Notes: generated from the sequence alone by a model not told the origin. A stretch of 10,611 bases of DNA from Clostridia bacterium (GCA_028709105.1 JAQVYD010000037.1:1-10611), one strand, 5' to 3'. Positions 1-5,920 are shown, counted from the first letter of the stretch. A program made the numbers and translations.

Positions 1-277
1 CCGTTGCTGCCAAAATTCCCGTCGCAATAGCTAAATCAAAACCGGGTCCTTCCTTTTTGATATCTGCCGGCGCAAGATTAACAATAATCTTGCTAGGTGG
101 AAAATCAAAACCGGCATTTTTAATGGCGGTTCGTACTCTCTCTTTACTTTCTTTTACTGTTGTATCCGGTAACCCTACAATCGTAAATTCAGGGAGTCCG
201 CCGGAAACGTCAACTTCCACTTCAATTAAATAAGGATCCATTCCTACCGTAGTACAACTAAAAATACGGGCAAGCAA
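1..277 (-). CDS. comM: ComM/YifB family Mg-chelatase-like AAA+ ATPase, N-terminal part (cut by window edge)
   Basis: Only the first 92 codons are present; the gene runs off the left edge. Translation from a TTG codon at 277 begins MLARIFSCTTVGMDPYLIEV and continues through GLPDTTVKESKERV, INLAPAD-like and KKEGPGFDLAIA segments. These are hallmarks of the N-terminal ChlI-type domain of ComM/YifB; the AAA+ ATPase domain would lie outside the window. The TTG start is chosen because GAGGTG (284-289) lies 6 nt upstream and the protein then begins exactly as the family does. In Gram-negative bacteria ComM is a hexameric helicase promoting branch migration of incoming DNA during transformation; its role in Firmicutes is poorly defined. 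A terminator separates it from the upstream genes, so it probably has its own promoter. Family assignment is very sure, function less so. Confidence 0.93.
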   Translation of the reverse strand, partial: MLARIFSCTTVGMDPYLIEVEVDVSGGLPEFTIVGLPDTTVKESKERVRTAIKNAGFDFPPSKIIVNLAPADIKKEGPGFDLAIATGILAAT

Positions 278-353
278 TATTTACACCTCATAACTATAGT
301 TTTTCACTGTTTTTCAAACAAAATTTAACCTTATCTTTCTTTAATATGGATTA

Positions 354-393
354 TTTCTCTTTTACATATTAAAATCCTGCTTAAACTTCTCAA
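354..393 (-). promoter_or_regulatory. Candidate comM promoter region (SigH-like, with an overlapping SigA-like alternative)
   Basis: On the minus strand, GCAGGATTT (380-372) matches the SigH -35 consensus RNAGGAWWW at every position. It is followed by an 11-nt spacer and AGAGAAA (360-354), which fits RNNGAAT with one mismatch in the last base. An alternative SigA reading is TTGAGA (393-388), 16 nt, then TAATAT (371-366), with 5/6 and 4/6 matches. Both would give a leader of roughly 70-90 nt before the comM TTG start. The region lies just downstream of the terminator at 409-431, where a promoter is expected. The consensus is from B. subtilis knowledge; the assignment here is inference. Confidence 0.45.
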
Positions 394-408
394 AATTCTT
401 TTATTAGT

Positions 409-431
409 AAAAAACTGCCCCTCAGGGCAGT
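409..431 (-). terminator. Rho-independent terminator closing the gene run
   Basis: Read on the minus strand, ACTGCCC (431-425), loop TGAG and GGGCAGT (420-414) form a perfect 7-bp GC-rich stem. A run of six T residues (414-409) follows at once. It starts 16 nt after the stop codon of the glycosidase-like gene. It separates the long operon from comM. Confidence 0.85.
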
Positions 432-446
432 CAAAAAGAAAAGAAA

Positions 447-1493
447 CTAAGGCATTACGACAATATTTGTAACAACAGGACGCAATTTACCATCAGAGGG
501 TTTGTTTAAAACCTTCCCCCCATAAACAAAAGCACTAGATCCGCCACCATCAAGATTATACGCTTCTTTAACCCCTAATTCCACTAATTTTTCAATCAAC
601 CTTTCTAGGGTCACTCCACTACTCCAGTCAGCTTGCCGCCCATCAACAACAATCATAATCAAATCGCCATTAGCATATTCGCCTAGAATAGTGCGGGGTT
701 GATTGGTCTTGGCCCATTCGGCAGGAATAGGATGAATAGCTCCTCCTTTAATCAGCACAGGGATAAAACTAACTCCCTGCCAAGGATTCAAGGCCATTAA
801 CTGCTCTTTCTTCGACATAATTCCGCCGATAACCCCTCCGGACCTGTTTACCCCTGCAAAGCAAAGATTCCCCGGATAAGCATTAAACGGAGTAATGAGC
901 TTACCGTTAATTACTACATTACCAATATGTACAGAATAAGGTTTCCCCTCTCTCATTTCCGTATAAAAGCCCCCGCCGTTAATCCCTAAAAGAGCACCCG
1001 TTCTTTTAACAGCCTCTAATGTTGTTTCTTTTTGACCTAGGGTATCTTTAGCTAAAACCACTTTAAAAGCCTTCGGATTAAAAAGTTTCACCTTCGCAAT
1101 ATAGCCGCGATAACCTAACTCCTCCAATTTAAAAACCTTAATTTCTACCCGCGAAGATTTATGTACTTTTACTGGTGAACCTAACATAGCTAAAATACGT
1201 TCTTCATAAATCTGATCCGACATTGTTTTCTGTTGGGAAGCCTGTTCCGTAAGACTGCTCAAAGACTGCTCATGTTCCTCATACTTAGTTTTCTGTTCAT
1301 CGGCTTGAGCTTTAACGGCACCCATTTCCTGCTCTAACAGTGTCAAGCTTTTTTCAAGAGCATGAAGGGGGATATTGACTCTTTCTACCGGCAGCAATAA
1401 GTCTTGTGCATAACCGGTAAAACTATTACAAGCGAGCCACAAGCCAAGAAAAGGGGTAATTACGAACACAGCTAAAAGATTAACGGCGCGCAT
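447..1493 (-). CDS. Exported coiled-coil protein with phosphodiester glycosidase (NAGPA-like) domain
   Basis: 348 aa. Residues 1-29 look like a signal peptide or signal anchor (hydrophobic 5-21, possible cleavage after GYA at 27-29). Residues about 44-98 are rich in E, Q, K and L with heptad-like spacing and look like a coiled coil. The C-terminal half (about 115-348) fits the phosphodiester glycosidase family (NAGPA, PF09992): INGGGFY at 171-177, QPRT at 265-268, VVDGR at 282-286 and the signature NLDGGGSS at 313-320. The human family member uncovers mannose-6-phosphate by removing GlcNAc; bacterial members are thought to act on envelope glycans or glycophosphodiesters, with substrates mostly unknown. 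The ATG has AAGGAGG 6 nt upstream. It overlaps the preceding gene by 14 nt, so the two are probably translationally coupled, and a terminator follows. C22 does not sit in a good lipobox. The domain call is firm, the substrate unknown. Confidence 0.85.
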   Translation of the reverse strand: MRAVNLLAVFVITPFLGLWLACNSFTGYAQDLLLPVERVNIPLHALEKSLTLLEQEMGAVKAQADEQKTKYEEHEQSLSSLTEQASQQKTMSDQIYEERILAMLGSPVKVHKSSRVEIKVFKLEELGYRGYIAKVKLFNPKAFKVVLAKDTLGQKETTLEAVKRTGALLGINGGGFYTEMREGKPYSVHIGNVVINGKLITPFNAYPGNLCFAGVNRSGGVIGGIMSKKEQLMALNPWQGVSFIPVLIKGGAIHPIPAEWAKTNQPRTILGEYANGDLIMIVVDGRQADWSSGVTLERLIEKLVELGVKEAYNLDGGGSSAFVYGGKVLNKPSDGKLRPVVTNIVVMP

Positions 1494-1893
1494 TGGGTGC
1501 CTCCTTCAGGATCTGCAGACTTTTTTCTAAGTTCTTTAACTGCCGGTCAAGCAAATCTATCTTTTGATTCAACTGTGCCTGAATACTGCTCGAAGACGAC
1601 AAAGTTTGATCAGTATTACTTAATTCACTTTTCAAAGCAATCATTTCATTAGTCAAGCTCTCCATTCTTTCCTTGATTTCCTGAATGTTTAGCGCATTAG
1701 TCTGCTGAATATTATTGATGGTTTTATCTAAATATTGTTTTGAGAAATAAAAACCACCATAAACTAACCCTCCCCAAAGCAGAAGCAATACTAAAACATA
1801 AACAAACCCGATCCCTTTGAGTGAGCCTGTTTTTCTAGGCCGAACTGTACTTTGTTCATCCTTATTTATGATTAATGGCTCTGCATATTTCAT
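1480..1893 (-). CDS. Single-pass membrane protein with extracytoplasmic coiled coil, unknown function
   Basis: 137 aa; no family recognised. A short hydrophilic N-terminus (1-28) with basic residues RPRKTGSLK is followed by a strongly hydrophobic segment at about 29-50 (VYVLVLLLLW core). Then comes an E/K/Q/L/N-rich region that looks like two coiled-coil stretches (about 66-97 and 104-131) split by a serine-rich linker, SSSSS. The positive-inside rule places the coiled coil outside the membrane. The ATG at 1893 is preferred over the in-frame TTG at 1899, because GGGGAGGG (1900-1907) is 6 nt from the ATG but abuts the TTG. The last 14 nt overlap the glycosidase-like gene, which also has a coiled coil near its N-terminus, so a physical partnership is a reasonable guess. 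TATAAT occurs at 1927-1932, but I found no convincing -35 for it. It could also be a divisome- or Wzz-like spacer protein; nothing in the sequence decides. Confidence 0.75.
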   Translation of the reverse strand: MKYAEPLIINKDEQSTVRPRKTGSLKGIGFVYVLVLLLLWGGLVYGGFYFSKQYLDKTINNIQQTNALNIQEIKERMESLTNEMIALKSELSNTDQTLSSSSSIQAQLNQKIDLLDRQLKNLEKSLQILKEAPNARR

Positions 1894-1899
1894 AACCAA

Positions 1900-1907
1900 C
1901 CCTCCCC
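1900..1907 (-). promoter_or_regulatory. Ribosome binding site deciding the start of the coiled-coil membrane protein
   Basis: GGGGAGGG on the minus strand lies 6 nt before ATG 1893, an ideal distance. The upstream in-frame TTG at 1899 begins immediately after this site and would be sterically implausible as a start. Confidence 0.75.
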
Positions 1908-1943
1908 TTCATATTTTACTCCTGCTATTATAAGCATACTACT

Positions 1944-2300
1944 TCAAAAAGCATCTTTAATCAATTCTAAAGATTTTATCCCCTTTTCTTGATCAAAAAG
2001 AATCCCAATCACATCAAAACGGCATTTTTTATCACCAGCCGTCTTTATTTTTAGATAATAGCCGGCTAAACGCCTCAGTTTTTGCTGTTTAACCCAAGTA
2101 ACGGTTTCCTGCGGCAAACCGAAAAACGAACTCTGTTTACTTCTTACTTCGACAAAAACTAAAACATCGGCATCTTCCGCAATAATATCCATTTCTCCGA
2201 AAGAACAACGGAAATTACGTTCAATAATCCGATAGCCTTGCTCCAGCAAATATGCAGCAGCCAACTCTTCAGCTTTTTTACCTAAACTAATTCTATCCAC
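1944..2300 (-). CDS. yraN: YraN/UPF0102 family nuclease-like protein
   Basis: 118 aa, the usual length for UPF0102. The family pattern is clear: LGKKAEELAAAYLLEQGY at 6-23, RNFRCSFGEMDIIAED at 28-43, then LVFVEVRSK at 47-55 and GLPQETV at 61-67. GEMD (D38) and VEVRSK (E51, R53, K55) form the PD-(D/E)XK-type core of the restriction-endonuclease-like fold. This suggests a metal-dependent nuclease, although a physiological substrate is not established for the family. The start is GTG at 2300, with GGGTGG a few bases upstream. It overlaps the end of rnhB by 8 nt, so translation is probably coupled. The rnhB-yraN-comM neighbourhood is common in Clostridia; here two envelope-type genes are inserted between yraN and comM. 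Confidence 0.93.
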   Translation of the reverse strand: MDRISLGKKAEELAAAYLLEQGYRIIERNFRCSFGEMDIIAEDADVLVFVEVRSKQSSFFGLPQETVTWVKQQKLRRLAGYYLKIKTAGDKKCRFDVIGILFDQEKGIKSLELIKDAF

Positions 2301-3120
2301 GGTGTTCCACCCTGCTTTTTAAATTCGGGATTTCCACAAACTTCTCACCATAATTAGACAAAAAACTGCGGCGATGTACCGGTGATGGTCCGTATAGTTG
2401 CAAGGCCGCCAAATGTCGTGCCGTTCCATAACCTTTATTTTCCTTAAAACCATACAGAGGATAAAAGCTATCCATTAGCTCCATAATTCTGTCTCGATAC
2501 GTTTTCGCAATAATGGAAGCTGCCGCAATTGCTGCACACTGACAATCACCATGCACTATACTCTGCTGAGGTATCTTTGTCTCAATCCTCATCGCATCAA
2601 GCAAAAGGTAATCCGGTTGCACCGCTAAAGCCTTTACTGCTTTCAACATTGCGACTTTAGTCGCTTGATAAATATTAATGCGGTCTATCTCTTTATGGCT
2701 AACCAAACCCACGGCCCAAGCTACCGCTTCCTTTTTAATTTTTCGTGCCAAGTCCTCCCTTTGCTGTGCACTAAGTTTTTTCGAATCATTCAAACCTGCC
2801 CAAAAACAATGCGGAGGAAGAAGCACACAAGCCGCTGCTACCGGTCCGGCCAAAGGACCCCGCCCTGCTTCATCGATCCCCCCAATAAACTGATATCCTG
2901 CTTTCCTTAACCCTTCTTCTTTTGCTAATAATTGCTTTAACCTAGCTCTTTCCTTTTCCTCAGCGGCTAATTCTTTTTCCAAGCCCCAAGCAAGATTTTG
3001 TACGCCTTTACGTGAATCCAACCGCAATTCTCCAATTACTGCTAATCGCCATTCCGGGGGCATCTCCAAGATTTTTTCCCTAATTTTTTTCACCGACATC
3101 TTTTCCCAATCAACAAACAT
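2293..3120 (-). CDS. rnhB: Ribonuclease HII
   Basis: 275 aa. It cleaves the RNA strand of RNA/DNA hybrids and starts removal of single ribonucleotides misincorporated in DNA. The catalytic core begins at about residue 77: GIDEAGRGPLAGPVAAA supplies D83, E84 and the GRG motif (86-88) that reads the 2'-OH. LLLDAM gives D175. HGDCQCAAIAAASIIAK gives D192, completing the DEDD set at the spacing expected from the family. KGYGTARH and SPVHRRSF mark the C-terminal part. The extension of about 75 residues before the core (SVKKIREKI, KEEKERARLKQLLAKEEG) is typical of Bacillus-type RNase HII. Two starts are possible: ATG 3120, overlapping rbgA by 11 nt, or ATG 3099 (MSVKKIREKI), which aligns better with the B. 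subtilis N-terminus but has a weaker ribosome binding site. It overlaps yraN by 8 nt. Confidence 0.96.
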   Translation of the reverse strand: MFVDWEKMSVKKIREKILEMPPEWRLAVIGELRLDSRKGVQNLAWGLEKELAAEEKERARLKQLLAKEEGLRKAGYQFIGGIDEAGRGPLAGPVAAACVLLPPHCFWAGLNDSKKLSAQQREDLARKIKKEAVAWAVGLVSHKEIDRINIYQATKVAMLKAVKALAVQPDYLLLDAMRIETKIPQQSIVHGDCQCAAIAAASIIAKTYRDRIMELMDSFYPLYGFKENKGYGTARHLAALQLYGPSPVHRRSFLSNYGEKFVEIPNLKSRVEHRG

Positions 3121-3955
3121 CCATCGTCACCCTACCCAGCTTACCACTACGATACTCGGCAAGCAAAATATGAGCCCCTTTTTCCAGATCAGGCTCACCA
3201 CCCCGCGCCAGAAATCCTCGTTTCCGACAAAGAGCCTCCAAAACATCAACATCCTCTTGCTCTTCCTCAAGCTGATAGCGTTGGGCAATTCTACCCGGCT
3301 TATTCTGCCCTAACCAACCTAGCAGCCACAGAGAAAGCTCCAGAGAATCATAAACCTCCTCTTTTATCGCTCCTGTCACTGCTAATTTGTATCCCGTAAC
3401 AGGATCTTCAATTTTAGGCCAAAGAATTCCCGGCATATCCAAAAGTTCAAGCTCATTTTCTAAACGTACCCATTGTTTTCCTTTTGTTACCCCAGGCTTA
3501 TCTCCAGTCCTGGCTGCAACTCTGCCTTTAAGATTGTTAAGCAAAGTAGACTTGCCGACATTAGGAATCCCTAAAATCATCAAACGGACAACTTGATTTT
3601 TTATCCCTCTCTTCGCCCGATGCTTCAATTCATCCTTCGCCTGCTCTTTAACCAAAGCGTATAACTTTTTTTTCTCATTCTGTTCCTTATTTTGTAAAGA
3701 ATTAAAAGCTATAGCCCCATAACCTTCCTGACGGTAAAAACCCAACCACTTTTGCGTCTCCTCCTTTTCTGCTAAGTCCGCCTTGTTTAAAACAAGGACT
3801 AATGGTTTCTCCCCTAAAAATTCCTGTAAAAGAGGATTTCTACTACTGGCCGGAAGCCTAGCATCCACCAGTTCTAAGACCACATCTACCAATTTAATAT
3901 TTTCACTAATTAGCTTTTTTGTTTTAGCCATATGTCCCGGAAACCAATTAATCAC
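3110..3955 (-). CDS. rbgA: Ribosome biogenesis GTPase RbgA (YlqF)
   Basis: 281 aa from the GTG at 3955, almost the length of the B. subtilis protein. It is a circularly permuted GTPase acting late in 50S subunit assembly. In order: INWFPGHMAKTKK (2-14, with the conserved catalytic-type His H8), DVVLELVDARLP, G4 NKAD (57-60), G1 GIPNVGKST (129-137), G2 GVTKGKQW with T157, and G3 DMPG (173-176). A C-terminal helical domain (about 185-281) follows and would contact rRNA. The open frame extends 43 codons further upstream into lepB, but that part encodes hydrophobic non-family sequence. The GTG gives the canonical N-terminus and has GGGAGG (3963-3968) 7 nt upstream. The last 11 nt overlap the longer rnhB start. 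Confidence 0.97.
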   Translation of the reverse strand: MINWFPGHMAKTKKLISENIKLVDVVLELVDARLPASSRNPLLQEFLGEKPLVLVLNKADLAEKEETQKWLGFYRQEGYGAIAFNSLQNKEQNEKKKLYALVKEQAKDELKHRAKRGIKNQVVRLMILGIPNVGKSTLLNNLKGRVAARTGDKPGVTKGKQWVRLENELELLDMPGILWPKIEDPVTGYKLAVTGAIKEEVYDSLELSLWLLGWLGQNKPGRIAQRYQLEEEQEDVDVLEALCRKRGFLARGGEPDLEKGAHILLAEYRSGKLGRVTMDVC

Positions 3956-3962
3956 AAAAAAA

Positions 3963-3968
3963 CCTCCC
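3963..3968 (-). promoter_or_regulatory. Ribosome binding site deciding the rbgA GTG start
   Basis: GGGAGG on the minus strand lies 7 nt (all T) before GTG 3955. Together with the conserved INWFPGHMAK N-terminus it fixes the start. Starts further upstream in the same frame would overlap lepB by up to 80 nt. Confidence 0.8.
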
Positions 3969-3979
3969 ACTACCGAACA

Positions 3980-4008
3980 ATTATACACCTTGATCATTAA
4001 CTTACTAA
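3980..4008 (-). promoter_or_regulatory. Possible internal promoter for rbgA and downstream genes
   Basis: A perfect TATAAT (minus strand, 3985-3980) sits 17 nt downstream of TTAGTA (4008-4003), a weak 3/6 match to TTGACA. It lies in the 49-nt gap between lepB and rbgA. Transcription would start around 3973, leaving a short leader with the rbgA ribosome binding site intact. The -10 is good and the -35 poor, so this is tentative. Confidence 0.35.
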
Positions 4009-4601
4009 TTGTTAAGATTAGCCATACGCTCAAACGGCCAATAACGATAAAAAACCTTGCCAATAATATAGCTATTCTCGACAAACCCCCAAATGCGACT
4101 ATCCATACTATTCACCCGGTTATCTCCTAAAACAAAATAATGCCCTTCGGGAACAACCACAGGACCATAATTATTATACTTAATTTCTTGAAGATAGGCT
4201 TCCCTTAAAGGTTGATCATCAATATAGACCATACTTTTTTTTATCTCCACCTTTTCTTGTGGAAGACCTATAATTCTTTTAATATAATGTTTTTTCACAT
4301 TCAGCGGATACTTAAAAACAATAATTTCTCCTCGATGCGGTTTTGTGATCCAATAACTAACCTTATTAACGATAATTCTATCCTCTATTTTTAAGGTCGG
4401 TTCCATAGAAGCAGAGGGAATCCAATAATACCGCCAAAAAACAAGATTGGCAGTTAAAAGCAAGGCTAATATCACCACTATCCCTTGCAGGATTTTTTCC
4501 CAGGGGATTTTCAACCTTTTCTGCATATTCCCCCCTTTTTCCTCCTGCGCACTTGCGGACACAGCTTCAAGAGCCCCTTTGCCCGGACTTTCCTGCTCCA
4601 T
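4005..4601 (-). CDS. lepB: Signal peptidase I (type I, single-pass)
   Basis: 198 aa from ATG 4601. It cleaves signal peptides from exported proteins on the outer face of the membrane. The charged N-terminus (1-37) is followed by a membrane segment at about 38-56 (ILQGIVVILALLL). The catalytic Ser is S65 in IPSASMEPT and the catalytic Lys is K108 in HYIKRIIGLP. VPEGHYFVLGDNRVNSMDSR (boxes D/E) and a C-terminal YRYWPF follow, all in the usual Gram-positive SipS-like order. AAGGTGG (4609-4615) lies 7 nt before the chosen ATG. An in-frame ATG at 4526 (MQKRLKIPWEK) also has a G-rich site close upstream and would give 173 aa without the E/A/S-rich leader, so the start is uncertain. The frame opens further to a TTG at 4649 inside the rplS hairpin, which is implausible. 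It could process the exported glycosidase-like protein further along the operon. Confidence 0.96.
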   Translation of the reverse strand: MEQESPGKGALEAVSASAQEEKGGNMQKRLKIPWEKILQGIVVILALLLTANLVFWRYYWIPSASMEPTLKIEDRIIVNKVSYWITKPHRGEIIVFKYPLNVKKHYIKRIIGLPQEKVEIKKSMVYIDDQPLREAYLQEIKYNNYGPVVVPEGHYFVLGDNRVNSMDSRIWGFVENSYIIGKVFYRYWPFERMANLNN

Positions 4602-4646
4602 TTCCCCACCACCTTGCGACTCTCTCTTCATCGCCTTAATTTGACA

Positions 4647-4677
4647 CAAAGGGGACTGAGCCTCTCAGTCCCCTTTG
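4647..4677 (-). terminator. Strong hairpin after rplS, weak or partial terminator
   Basis: A perfect 14-bp inverted repeat: 4664-4677 pairs with 4647-4660 around a 3-nt loop. It begins 7 nt after the rplS stop and is GC-rich in the middle (CAGTCCCC). On the minus strand the stem is followed by TGTCAAATTAAGG, so there is no real U-tract beyond the TTTGTGT at its edge. It may be a leaky terminator, or an mRNA end-protecting or processing structure that lowers lepB expression relative to rplS. Confidence 0.55.
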
Positions 4678-4684
4678 CAAGCCA

Positions 4685-5026
4685 TTATACTCTTTCCTTA
4701 ATTCTGGCAGCTTTACCGGATAGTTTACGTAAATAATAAAGTTTGGCTCTACGTACACTTCCTTTACGCATCACTTCAATCTTTTGTACTCTAGGTGTAT
4801 GAACAGGGAAACAACGTTCCACACCTACCCCATAAGAAACACGACGAACAGTAAAAGTCTCATTCAAACCACTGCCTCTTCTTTTAATCACAGTACCTTC
4901 AAAAACCTGAATTCTCTCTCTAGTACCTTCTACAACCTTAACGTGAACACGCACTGTATCCCCAGGTCGAAAATCAGGAATATCCTCACGTAAATATTCA
5001 GTTTCTACTGATTTTAATAAATCCAT
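4685..5026 (-). CDS. rplS: 50S ribosomal protein L19
   Basis: 113 aa, the typical length. L19 sits at the 30S-50S interface and contributes to an intersubunit bridge. Family landmarks: DIPDFRPGDTVRVHVKVVEG (15-34), RIQVFEGTVIKRRGSG (38-53), TFTVRRVSYGVGVER (57-71), FPVHTPRVQKIEV (73-85) and RRAKLYYLR (92-100). ATG 5026 is preceded by AAGGAGGT at 5037-5044, a rather long 10-nt spacing. Unlike its neighbours it is separated from trmD by 121 nt. That gap carries a promoter and a structured leader, so L19 can be expressed independently of the upstream genes. A strong hairpin follows the stop. Confidence 0.98.
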   Translation of the reverse strand: MDLLKSVETEYLREDIPDFRPGDTVRVHVKVVEGTRERIQVFEGTVIKRRGSGLNETFTVRRVSYGVGVERCFPVHTPRVQKIEVMRKGSVRRAKLYYLRKLSGKAARIKERV

Positions 5027-5036
5027 AGCCTTTATT

Positions 5037-5118
5037 ACCTCCTTCCACCTAGATGTTCATACCTTGCCTCACAAAAATCAAGATAGCGGATCATCCTTTT
5101 TCCCCCAAACAAACAATC
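5037..5118 (-). ncRNA. Candidate L19 (rplS) leader RNA, autoregulatory 5' UTR
   Basis: The untranslated region between the internal promoter and the rplS ribosome binding site can fold. TATCTTG (5085-5079) pairs with CAAGGTA (5066-5060), 7 bp with one G-U, around a 12-nt loop. Flanking it, TCCGCT (5090-5085) can pair with GGTGGA (5049-5044), which lies directly next to the AAGGAGGT ribosome binding site. Alternatively GATG (5095-5092) can pair with CATC (5055-5052); that pairing and the TCCGCT one would form a pseudoknot. Leader RNAs upstream of rplS are known in Firmicutes (Rfam L19_leader), and location and layout fit. I cannot run a covariance search, so membership is inferred. Confidence 0.6.
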
Positions 5119-5124
5119 TATGAT

Positions 5125-5154
5125 ATTATAGCATATCCTCAGCTAAATTAACAA
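5125..5154 (-). promoter_or_regulatory. Internal SigA promoter for rplS
   Basis: TATAAT (5130-5125) is perfect and carries an extended -10 TG (TGCTATAAT, 5133-5125). TTGTTA (5154-5149) lies 18 nt upstream as a 4/6 -35 and overlaps the trmD stop codon by two bases. The predicted start near 5118 yields a leader of about 92 nt before the L19 start codon. Confidence 0.7.
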
Positions 5155-5906
5155 CCACTTTTTTCGAGGTTCGAGATTCGAGATTCGAGTTGAGCCAGTA
5201 ATTCCCGTTCTTCGTCCGAGAAGTCCTGCGTTTTCAACAGATCAGGTCTCCTTTGTAATGTTCTTCTTAAAGCCTCTTGACAACGCCACCTTCTTATTTC
5301 CTCATGATTTCCCGAAAGCAAAATATCCGGCACCACCATCCCGCGAAATTCCCGCGGGCGTGTATACTGCGGATATTCTAATAAACCATGATAAAAAGAA
5401 TCAGCAAGAGGAGACTCGCTTTCCCCCAAAACACCGGGTAATAACCGACAAACCGCATCAATAACCACCATGGCAGGAATTTCTCCACCTGTCAGGACAT
5501 AATCGCCAATAGAGATCTCTTGATCAGCCAAAGCTCTAACCCTTTCATCAAATCCTTCATAATGCCCACAAATAAAAGCAAGACTTTCTTCCTGCGCCAA
5601 GTCCCGGGCCATTTTTTGCTTAAACGGCTCCCCCTGTGGTGACATCAGTAAAATCTTGCCGTGATAATCCTGCACATTGCCTAAGACAGACTCTACAGCA
5701 GAATAAATCGGTTCAGGCTTTAAAACCATGCCCGCACCGCCGCCGAAAGGGCTATCATCTACATTTTGATGTTTAGAAGGTGAATAAGAGCGGAAATCTA
5801 TTAAATTAAACGTAATTAGCTGCTGTTCTTGTGCCCTTTTTAAGATACTCGTATTGATCGGACCCCTAAACATCTCCGGAAAAATCGTAAAAATATGTAT
5901 CTCCAT
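5148..5906 (-). CDS. trmD: tRNA (guanine-N1)-methyltransferase TrmD
   Basis: 252 aa. It methylates G37 of tRNAs using S-adenosylmethionine, which prevents +1 frameshifting. It is a SPOUT enzyme with a trefoil knot: HIFTIFPEMF at the N-terminus, DDSPFGGGAGMVLKPEP (50-66), MSPQGEPF (88-95), ICGHYEGFDERV (112-123) and EISIGDYVLTGGEIPAMVVID (130-150). Catalytic-type residues R154 (AVCRLLPG) and D169 (LADSF) are present, followed by HGLLEYPQYTRP (173-184). ATG 5906 has GGGGGAG about 8 nt upstream. The last ~12 residues (LESRISNLEKSGC) are encoded by a heptanucleotide repeat and appear to be an extra tail beyond the normal family end. It follows rimM by 14 nt in the conserved rpsP-rimM-trmD-rplS order. 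Confidence 0.98.
   Translation of the reverse strand: MEIHIFTIFPEMFRGPINTSILKRAQEQQLITFNLIDFRSYSPSKHQNVDDSPFGGGAGMVLKPEPIYSAVESVLGNVQDYHGKILLMSPQGEPFKQKMARDLAQEESLAFICGHYEGFDERVRALADQEISIGDYVLTGGEIPAMVVIDAVCRLLPGVLGESESPLADSFYHGLLEYPQYTRPREFRGMVVPDILLSGNHEEIRRWRCQEALRRTLQRRPDLLKTQDFSDEERELLAQLESRISNLEKSGC
5163..5190 (-). repeat. Heptanucleotide tandem repeat (four TTCGAGN units) at the 3' end of trmD
   Basis: On the plus strand four 7-nt units follow without gaps: TTCGAGG, TTCGAGA, TTCGAGA and TTCGAGT. Because 7 is not a multiple of 3, the reading frame rotates through the units on the minus strand and yields the SRISNLE-type peptide at the TrmD C-terminus. Copy-number change by a single unit would shift the frame close to the stop codon. 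Confidence 0.85.
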
Positions 5907-5920
5907 CTAACTAACTCCCC

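Noticed and set aside
1927..1932. TATAAT upstream of the coiled-coil membrane gene as a promoter
   Set aside because: No acceptable -35 hexamer lies at 16-18 nt, and the sequence is A/T-rich, so a chance match is likely.
3956..4084. 43-codon upstream extension of rbgA giving a hydrophobic N-terminus
   Set aside because: It overlaps lepB and is not RbgA-like. The GTG at 3955 has an ideal ribosome binding site and yields the canonical N-terminus.
3783..4130. 115-codon plus-strand open frame opposite rbgA and lepB
   Set aside because: It lies antisense to two well-supported genes, including catalytic parts of RbgA, and shows no independent coding features.
4602..4649. Longer lepB start from a TTG at 4649 or an ATG at 4631
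   Set aside because: The TTG lies inside the rplS hairpin without a ribosome binding site. The ATG at 4631 has AAGG only 2 nt upstream, too close to work well.
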